From NCBI GenBank assembly GCA_029718625.1, contig CM056377.1:97084998-97148997 (forward strand): a DNA stretch of 64,000 nt. The letters run 5' to 3'. The first letter of the stretch is position 1. Every line of letters starts with the position of its first letter. The stretch comes from Synaphobranchus kaupii. Its lineage: Eukaryota; Chordata; Actinopteri; Anguilliformes; Synaphobranchidae. Shown one piece after another: positions 57,501-64,000 of this stretch. The notes under the pieces are model-generated. The model saw nothing but the letters and a program-made list of their open reading frames with translations. It searched no databases and had not been told where the DNA came from. Made by a program: the position numbers and the translations under genes.

Positions 57501-60500
57501 AGTATATACGACAGAACATAAAAGCAATATGACAAAAAAGAAAGTGAAGTTTGAAGGTACAGGCAAACTTGAAGTTAGCTTGAGAAACCCAAGCATGGTA
57601 GTAAAAATACTCAGACTAATGGTAGTAGGCTAATAGGCTAGTGCATACTGGCCTTGTAATTACTGTAGTAGGCTAGTAGAAGTACTAGATGTTTTGCTGG
57701 TTTAGTTAACGTTATGTTCTGCTAGCAGTAATGTTAGTTTGGGTTGAACTCACATTGATTTTGCTAACTCAGCTTGCCAGCCATGTCATCTGTTTGAAGC
57801 TTTGCACATTGTTAACCCCGAGTCTAGCCTACTCACAGTGGTGTCTTCCAGAAATATCAACTAAAACGTTACGTACAAACAGGCTAGGCTAAGACTTAAC
57901 TTCAGGTTGGGACTGACATCCTGATAGGCTGACTAATGTACTGTCTCGCAGTTTTATTGGTTCACCTTAGTAGGCTATTGAGGTTGAAGTATTTTAATTA
58001 ACCTAGTTGATGCATTTTCTTTTTTAGAATCACTATTTGTTGTTATGGAGGCTACTCGTAACCTGGGTTACACTTACATGTCTTTTTTTTAAGTCATTAA
58101 CTATTTAGTTGTGTTTAGCTAGTAGCTTTAATAACCATGTCATGCTGAGAATGTATAATGTTGAAGTGTTTATCGTATTTAGCCTAGGGGCCGAGCTATA
58201 GGCTATTAAATACAATGGATGCAAATGCAGCCCATGTATTTTAGAACTGATATACTACATACTTAGGCTACTTGTTATCACGTGGTATTTTTGAGAAGCA
58301 TGCAATACCGAGCATTTTGACAGTTAAATTAAGTTTCTACTGCATTCAGTGGTTGCCTATAGCACTTTTTGTCAAGCCGCTTATCAAACAATTATCCTGA
58401 TTTCATTTCCACAATTAAAAAGTAATTGGCACCAATTAAGCACAGATGATAATTGACAGCGATGTTTGATAGACACTCGCGTGTTAAATTCAGTCATGCA
58501 GACATGCGGCAATATTTTAAAATTTAGCTTGAAGCAGTGGGGAATAGTCTAATTATGAATGACAGCACGCAGTTATCTAACATTTAACTTGCACAGAAAT
58601 CGTTAAAGAAATAGTAGGCTACCTATTAATAAGAATGAAATGGTTTGCAGCAGAGGTATATGCCTATTTAAAAAAAATAAATGACATAAAAGTGGTGAAT
58701 GTCATGTACAATGTTCAGATGAAAAATCAAGGTTCTAAACTCTGATTAAATTTGAACAAGGTCAGTTTAACAGTTTTTTTTTTTTTTTTTTTTCTGTCAT
58801 TGATTGACGATGCTTGGTGAAAACTTCTTTTGAAGACACGCATTTTTCTGCATCGACAGAGTCGGATACAACAGACAATTAGGCTAGCCTATCATTTTGC
58901 CTTTCGTGTGAGGTTTGGAAATGATTTCCTCATCTGTAGCCATCTCCGAATTCGCCAAGTGACATTGCAGTGCCGTTTTCTTGTCCTAGTCTAATGAAGG
59001 CTGGGTGTTCGTCAGGGAACTTCCACCGTTTTTAAGTGCTTTCCTGATTTTTCGGAAGTTTACCTGAATGTAGCCTATTCTACAGTGTTATTTGTATAGG
59101 CTGCCTTATACATTTGAAACATTGCCAAATGCTGGGAGAAACAAAGTGTGACTCAGGCTACAGATTCTAGATTCTTGTCAGTTATTACAATCAGATGTTT
59201 GATGGTGCTACAGTCACGCATGTTTCAGTTGTCTGCTGCGCATGAAATCTATATTAATTTAATAAAAATTAACATTTGTTTAAAACACTCCGAGATGTGA
59301 CGCTTTATTCAGCTTTCTGTGATTTTAAACAACCGCACCATGACTTTAGCCAATGCTTTTCGTGAAAAACAACTTAACATCCATAATTATTACATTGGAA
59401 GTTGACATTTGAAGTTCCGTCCATAACTTTCCCTTGTCTGAGTCATGTTATCAGATAGATATATATTAAAGACGGAAGTGTTGACGTAATGGAAAGCCAG
59501 ACCGCATTTGCATGTAATCGAATGCAATGAGGTGTAGGCAGATGCTGCGCTTCACTTCACTTTTCTATTAGGTCATCTAATTGTTTTCATAAGCGTCTTA
59601 ACGATTACTTCTTTCAACTTGTTGGAAGTTCAACGTAACCACTGCATTAGTAATAACTCACGTGTACTTCTTGATACACAAAATGGAGAATTCGAGGGCA
59701 GTGAATAGGCTTGTGTTTGCTCGAACATGGACGGCAGTTGCGTAGGCTAATTGCACTGAATTGTCCGCAGGTGGGTTTCTCTGCACTCAGGCTTGGGATG
59801 TAGACGACACGGAGCTATGTCAACTAATTGTTTTCATTAGCTTCTTAATTAGCAACTCCAATTGCAGAATTTATTTTTTCCTCTCAATTGGATAATTAGT
59901 ATTAAAAAATTAACAACAGCTAGGAGCATTAACTTTCCATTTTGTTGTCCAAGTTATTAATTCTGTGGTTGAAGTTTTTGAAACCTATTAAAAGTAGCCT
60001 ACCTATAAAATCTCTGCACATCCTTAAATAAATGAAGTGACCATAATTTCACCTGGTTTATCTTTTACTTCTTTCAACTTGTTGGAAGTTCAACATAACC
60101 GCTGTGTTAGTAGTAAATAACTGTACTAATGTTTACTTCTTGATGCAAGAAATAAAGAATGTTAGAGAGAATGCGAGGGCAGTGAATAGGCTTGTTTGCT
60201 CGGCAGTTGCGTCAGCTAATTGCACTGAATTGTCAGCACGTGGGTTTCTATGCACTCAGGCATCGGGTGGAGATGAGACGGAGCTGGGTTTTTGCAGCCT
60301 CCACATGTACTATGTCAACTAATTGTTTTTATTAGTGTTTTAATTAGCAACTCCAATTGCATTATTTTTTTTTATTTTTTTCCTCTCAATTGGATAATTA
60401 TTCACTTGATTGTGCCCTTTGAGTGTCTTCAGAGCCCCAATGGAGGATAACAGTTGAATTATGAGTTTAAATCCCTGCGAGTCATGTGGTTAAGATAAAC

Positions 60501-62600
60501 TGGTGGCCCCGGTGATGGGTCATCCTGAATTCCAGCCCTGGACCATGTATATAGAATTTCAGGATTATATTGAGCCATTGAGTAGAAAAACATTTTTAAG
60601 GTTTATAGCGGCTTCCGTGGACAGATTTGGACATACTTTGGCAAGCATCCTCAGTGATATCTCACAAATGTTATGCTCGAGTTTTGGTCAAAGTGGATGA
60701 ATGGTCAATGAGTTATGGCCATTTATTTGATAGGCCACGCCCAATCTCACATTGATTGGCTCATAGTTTCCGTAGTTATTGTCCAATATAGCTGGATTAT
60801 AGTTCGCAAGTATAATTAGGTACACTAATGATGTGTACCAAGTCTGGTCCAAATTGGTCAAGAAACAAAAAAGCCTTAGAGAAGAAACAATTTTGCATAT
60901 TATGCAAATTAGCAGAAAATCCAAGATGACAGCGACATGTATGGTGCATACATATGTTCCGGATGAGGAAATGGATCACTACAGCACGTTTTAAATGTCT
61001 GAAAGATAATGGTGATTTCTAATGAATTTATGAATTAAAAAAAATATATTATGCTCTATTGCGCCAACCTTTGATTCTATTGAGCAAATACTTTAGAGTT
61101 TGGCTCATAATTTTAGTGCAAGTTTATAAACCAAATTTCATTAATATCCATTGAAGCATTTTGGAGTTATTAGCATTTTTGTGATTAGCCACGCCCCCTT
61201 CAGGCCCGTAACCCAAATAAGTGACTGTTAAACCCACACCCCCTCCATTGTATCTTAAAATGCAAATAACAAAATTGAGCAATTTTTAAAAGGGAGGACA
61301 ATTAGACATCTTTGATTTATCCATTTTTCTGCATTTTCAGTTGCTTTTTTTCCCAGTAGGAGTTCTCTAAAGAATTAGAGTCCTTTACCAGCAACAATTA
61401 ATGCTTACTAATGCTGTAGCCTTATGATTTTTATATTATAATAGAAAAAAATTAGAGATTTTATTTATCCATTTATTTGCATTTCAGTTAATTTATTTCC
61501 AGTGGGACTTCCCTTTAAGAATGAGAGTCCCTTAAACTGTGCGAATCAATGCTTACAATGCTCTAGCCTTATTTCTTTATGCCTAGTCTTTTTAGCAGTA
61601 AACATAAGTTGAAGTTAATAACAAATTGACTAATCAGACTTGCAGTAATTGAGTGCTCAGAACATTATTTTCTTCATCTGCTTTTCAGTGGCTTGATCTT
61701 TGGCATCTTTTGGGAATTCATTGCACATTGTATTATTTATCCATATTTCTAATACATCTATTTTTCCCATTTTGATTGTATTGGAGTATGTTATCAATTG
61801 AAACTGCATGTTCAGTTTAATGGTCACCTTTTGTCATTAGTGATAATAAGGAACTTTATGGTGTAATTTCATGTACTAATTTCTGTTTCATACCCCTTTG
61901 TTTAATCAAAAGTCAGAGATTCCAATCTAATGCTAAAATTAGTCAAATGTATGCGTTTCCTTGTTTGTCTGTTGAACAGGACATGAGGAGGCTCTATCCC
62001 GTTTCACTTTGAAAAAGTTACTCCTGCTTGTTTGCTTTCTTGACAAAGCCAAAGAATCAAGAATGATTGAACATGACCCTTGTTTGTTCTGCATGGATGC
62101 TGAATTCAAGGTGATCTATTTAGTTGTGTTTTCATGTTCTTTCGATTATTCTACAGCTGTTTTGCTTCATAATTAATGTAAGGAAATTTGGAAAGAAATT
62201 AGATGTGAATTCACTGTTTAAAACTTGAGCAACATTTTTGACTGTGAGATGTGCAGGGAATTGTTGCAATAATTGACGCTCTGCCTTCAGTTCAAAATAA
62301 TCTTCAAAATTTTCTTAAGTTTCATGAGGAGTTCTGTTTTTAATAATGTTTACAGACTTGACTACGATGACTTGATTGGTTCATTTCAAATGAAAAGTCT
62401 AATTTTTACATCTCATCTTTCCAGACCAGTAAGGATCTGCTGCTGGCATTTTCAAGGGACTTTCTGAGTGGTGAGGGAATTCTTTCTCGCCATCTTGGAC
62501 ATTTGGGCTTGGTGGTTTCCCATGCCCAAGTGCCACTGGATGAATTCAACTTCGCTGTAAAGAACTTGGCTGTTGACCTGAAATGCGGGATCCGTCTAGT
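48265..62600 (+). CDS. aspm: aspm, abnormal spindle microtubule assembly (5' part, 11 exons)
   Basis: Orthologue of ASPM, a spindle-pole protein needed for spindle focusing and symmetric division of neural progenitors (human loss causes primary microcephaly). Seen: exons 48265-48534, 51238-51381, 51522-53076, 53224-53316, 53622-53723, 54652-54798, 55360-55599, 56051-56118, 56209-56350, 61980-62110, 62425-62600, all GT-AG with agreeing phases, about 1022 codons. Order: ASH (ASPM-SPD2-Hydin) domain in exons 1-2, a long low-complexity region with many S/T-P sites and basic NLS-like clusters in exon 3, the conserved KNMFYDERW region, and the beginning of the calponin-homology region. The IQ repeats and C-terminus lie beyond base 64000. 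No inactivating change seen. Confidence 0.95.
48535..51237. other. aspm intron 1
   Basis: 2.7 kb. GCTAGC/AACGTTA-rich in its first 700 bp, with a hAT MITE at 50081-50272. No exon-like sequence in either strand. Confidence 0.6.
50081..50272. mobile_element. hAT-type MITE with 8-bp TSD (7/8 match)
   Basis: CAGAGGTGTAAAATCCAGGT ... ACCTGGATTTTACACCTCTG, flanked by GAGTAGGG (50073-50080) and GAGTCGGG (50273-50280). The core CCATGAACTCAGCCAGCTGA is shared with 2434-2578. Confidence 0.85.
51238..51381 (+). CDS. aspm: aspm exon 2: second half of ASH domain
   Basis: 144 bp, phase 0 to 0. [20 protein letters not shown] and [18 protein letters not shown]. The NWTP and KHQAILLG motifs are almost identical to human ASPM. 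The upstream open frame (51193-51237) is intron. Confidence 0.95.
51522..53076 (+). CDS. aspm: aspm exon 3: long disordered region
   Basis: 1555 bp, phase 0 to 1. It starts [14 protein letters not shown] (human SLWDTIKKKK) and includes VRSPLRSC, repeated hydrophobic-SP motifs ([18 protein letters not shown]) and basic clusters ([19 protein letters not shown]) that could be nuclear localisation signals. Most of the exon is poorly conserved Ser/Thr/Pro-rich sequence with many proline-directed phosphorylation candidates, as in human exon 3. Donor GTAAGA at 53077. Confidence 0.95.
53224..53316 (+). CDS. aspm: aspm exon 4
   Basis: 93 bp, phase 1 to 1, TTATAG acceptor, GTCAGT donor. [20 protein letters not shown]. 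Low conservation; accepted on splice sites, phase and position. Confidence 0.8.
53622..53723 (+). CDS. aspm: aspm exon 5
   Basis: 102 bp, phase 1 to 1. [20 protein letters not shown]; AVAQxxLTFIKP is conserved with human ASPM. Acceptor TTAAG at 53620-53621, donor GTATGA at 53724. Confidence 0.92.
53962..54174. mobile_element. hAT-type MITE with exact 8-bp TSD
   Basis: CAGGGATGTCAAACACATTC ... GAACGAGTTTGACACCGCTG, flanked by CCCTAGAC (53954-53961, 54175-54182). 213 bp in aspm intron 5, near-palindromic (CAGCTGATTTCACTAATTAG with its inverse 40 bp on). Confidence 0.87.
54652..54798 (+). CDS. aspm: aspm exon 6: KNMFYDERW region
   Basis: 147 bp, phase 1 to 1. [20 protein letters not shown] then [19 protein letters not shown]. 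One of the best conserved blocks of ASPM outside the CH and IQ regions. Donor GTAATT. Confidence 0.96.
55360..55599 (+). CDS. aspm: aspm exon 7
   Basis: 240 bp, phase 1 to 1. [53 protein letters not shown]. Highly basic, helical and almost identical to human. Open frame upstream of 55360 is intron. Confidence 0.96.
56051..56118 (+). CDS. aspm: aspm exon 8
   Basis: 68 bp, phase 1 to 0; too short to show as a long open frame. [20 protein letters not shown]; the human sequence differs by only a few residues. Acceptor TTTCAG at 56045-56050, donor GTACAC. Confidence 0.95.
56209..56350 (+). CDS. aspm: aspm exon 9
   Basis: 142 bp, phase 0 to 1. [46 protein letters not shown]. Donor GTAAGC; the following intron is 5.6 kb. 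Confidence 0.96.
56351..61979. other. aspm intron 9: large, repeat-rich
   Basis: 5.6 kb. It contains dispersed fish repeats beginning AAAGCTGCAAGCAGCGTCTG (56510) and ATAGCCGCAAGCGGCAACTG (57447), with associated blocks such as GGCCACGCCCACTGAATTTC (56980-57000), a 20-bp poly-T (58774-58793), and a direct duplication (59605-59900 and 60065-60402). No exon or host gene seen. Confidence 0.6.
59605..60402. repeat. Direct duplication of about 300 bp within aspm intron 9
   Basis: 59605-59900 and 60065-60402 share TTACTTCTTTCAACTTGTTG, GAGGGCAGTGAATAGGCTTG, GCTAATTGCACTGAATTGTC, TATGTCAACTAATTGTTTT and CCTCTCAATTGGATAATTA. The second copy has small insertions; divergence is moderate. The spacer is 164 bp. 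Confidence 0.85.
61980..62110 (+). CDS. aspm: aspm exon 10
   Basis: 131 bp, phase 1 to 0. [32 protein letters not shown]. Human [20 protein letters not shown] differs by one residue over this stretch. Donor GTGATC at 62111. Confidence 0.96.
62425..62600 (+). CDS. aspm: aspm exon 11: start of calponin-homology region (last exon in window)
   Basis: 176 bp, phase 0 to 2. [57 protein letters not shown]. Matches the lead-in to CH domain 1, which binds actin/microtubules. Donor GTAAGA at 62601; the next exon (RTME-like in human) was not found before 64000. Confidence 0.95.
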
Positions 62601-63092
62601 GTAAGATTGCTTTCTACCTCAAACTGTAAACAATTGAAGAGGAATTCCACAGAAAAATTAACTTTTATTTGTATAAAAGTAACTGTCCTTAAATGAGCCC
62701 TCATCCAACTCTTTACCTGTAATGAGTGCACGTGTATAGCCCCAAACTACTGTGCATGTTCCAGGTATCTGCTTTCGTACTATAGACTACAGCAGGACTG
62801 GTGCTTACAGTCTATGGGCGGGCGTCGGACAACGCAAGTCACAGGTTTCCAATTCTACTGAATGAAAACGGAGGGGCTGGGCATTACTACTTTTCATGAA
62901 AGCTGTTCTACTCCCTACCAAGCTAGCCATGAAAAAGCAAAATCTAGATGGTGTTCAGTTCAGCTTACTTTCGTGCTTAAGGTCTACTGAAAAGAAAATG
63001 CTGCTACGCTGTATGGCAAATTGCAAGGGTTTAACGTTGGCGAAGGAAGTAATTTATTTTTACCGGCTATTGCAAGATGAGGGACAGAATCA

Positions 63093-63240
63093 ATGCTGAC
63101 TGCTGAATATCCTCCAGATACACCTGAGACACAGCTAATTTATGTGCGAGTGTGTACCAGGCACTTTCGCCCAGATGATTTTGAGGAGAACATTCGGACA
63201 AGTCTAACGTTACTGAACATACTGAGCGACTGCTTGCTAG
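63093..63240 (+). pseudogene. THAP-domain-like fragment
   Basis: Frame from ATG 63093: MLTAEYPPDTPETQLIYVRV, then VCTRHFRPDDFEENI, which matches the C-terminal half of a THAP zinc finger (C-x-x-H-F-xx-xDF). A stop lies just before it in frame, and the first Cys pair was not located. THAP domains are carried by P-element and Kolobok transposases, so this is likely transposon debris in the aspm intron. Confidence 0.55.
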
Positions 63241-63413
63241 CTAGGTCAATGCCCCCCTTTGCTTAGGTATGGGTGGTATGGTATCGCCAAATTCAACTTA
63301 CCTGCCCATTGTAGTTTTTCAAAAATGAGAAAGGGTAGTGTATGTCATTTTGACCAAATTTGCTGATATTTCTCTTCAGAGATTGCTTTGGCCACCCACA
63401 AAGAGAGACTTAA

Positions 63414-63828
63414 AGTGATACTGCAATCGCTTTTCTAAGCCCTTTTTTACAGTGTCAATTTGAACTTGGAGCCGTGGGTAGGTGTGGTTATATGATGATG
63501 ATGCCACAAGGTCATATTATGAATATTCATACGGTCAATGAGTGAAAGGGTGTGTCTTGGTGAACTGACTCTGCCCCCTTCCTGCTCTCTGCCACGGAGC
63601 TCTCTGCTCACTTTACTAGCTGAGACTCCACCTATTTTTATGCTAAGGATTTTGGGACATCACGAATCCTCGGAAATGCAGTGCATAGTAAGCCGACACA
63701 GAAACTCAGACGACACCCACTTCGACGCAATATGAGATTTTCGGATAAAAACTGTTGTATATGATCATAGTCTAACCCACAACATTGGTTTTCAACGTGA
63801 AAAGTCAGTTTTTGACTGCAGTATCACT
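63414..63828. mobile_element. TTAA-flanked MITE (Kolobok/piggyBac-type)
   Basis: Flanked by TTAA (63410-63413, 63829-63832). Inverted ends AGTGATACTGCA ... TGCAGTATCACT. 415 bp, non-coding; the small open frame at 63538-63735 is not recognised. It lies about 170 bp from the THAP-like fragment. Confidence 0.75.
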
Positions 63829-64000
63829 TTAATCAGTTGCATCTTGATCTGTTAAATGAGGTTAATGTTGTTTTTCCATGGAATTCCCCTTTAATTTAGT
63901 TTTGCCCAGTATTTAAAAATAATAATAATTTAAAGAAAACCTGCAAAAGTTGAAGAGACAGATAATCATTTAGGTGCTACCTCTGCACCAGTCCTTGGAT

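Larger units (their letters stand above)
62601..64000. other. aspm intron 11 (partial) with transposon fragments
   Basis: No further aspm exon recognised. Contains a THAP-domain-like fragment (63093-63240) and a TTAA MITE (63414-63828); the rest is AT-rich with no clear structure. Confidence 0.55.

Noticed and set aside
1..64000. tRNA, rRNA, CRISPR array, riboswitch or bacterial-type operon
   Set aside because: Looked for characteristic structures on both strands; none seen, and the sequence is animal nuclear DNA.

Overview
This is animal nuclear DNA, almost certainly from a teleost fish. Its genes are split by GT-AG introns. It is crowded with fish-type transposons: Tc1/mariner, hAT miniatures, Ty3/Gypsy, an L2 LINE, a Ngaro/DIRS remnant and TTAA-flanked elements. 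It carries two recognisable vertebrate genes. I cannot name the species. No operons, bacterial genes, CRISPR arrays, tRNAs or rRNAs were seen.

Layout: (1) 269-18433, minus strand: the 5' two thirds of crb1 (Crumbs homologue 1, a photoreceptor/Mueller glia polarity protein). Eight phase-consistent coding exons, equivalent to human exons 1-8, encode a signal peptide, an EGF array and the first two laminin-G domains; the third laminin-G domain, the membrane segment and the tail lie beyond base 1. Between exons 5 and 6 is a second, independent signal-peptide exon (5801-5849) whose splice phase matches exon 6. It is a candidate start of a short Crb1-B-type photoreceptor isoform and has a CRX/OTX motif upstream. 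(2) 18434-48000: about 30 kb without an intact host gene, filled with nested transposons: a Ngaro SGNH-hydrolase remnant, two broken Gypsy elements, Tc1 pieces, a solo LTR with target duplication, several MITEs, and a TTAA-flanked 5 kb transposon carrying an L2 LINE with an uninterrupted 910-codon ORF. (3) 48000-62600, plus strand: the 5' part of aspm (abnormal spindle, microcephaly-associated). Its promoter has three evenly spaced inverted CCAAT boxes and a CHR-like motif. Eleven phase-consistent coding exons cover the N-terminal ASH domain, the long disordered region and the start of the calponin-homology region. The gene continues past base 64000.

crb1 and aspm are head to head, as in the human 1q31 neighbourhood, but the zinc-finger gene ZBTB41 that lies between them in human is not visible here. 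The genes are not functionally linked in any way I can see: crb1 acts at the apical membrane of retinal cells, aspm at mitotic spindle poles. The most interesting items are the crb1 internal first exon, the aspm promoter grammar, and an empty-site/filled-site pair (46632-46890 against 36659-41880) that proves the boundaries of the large TTAA transposon.
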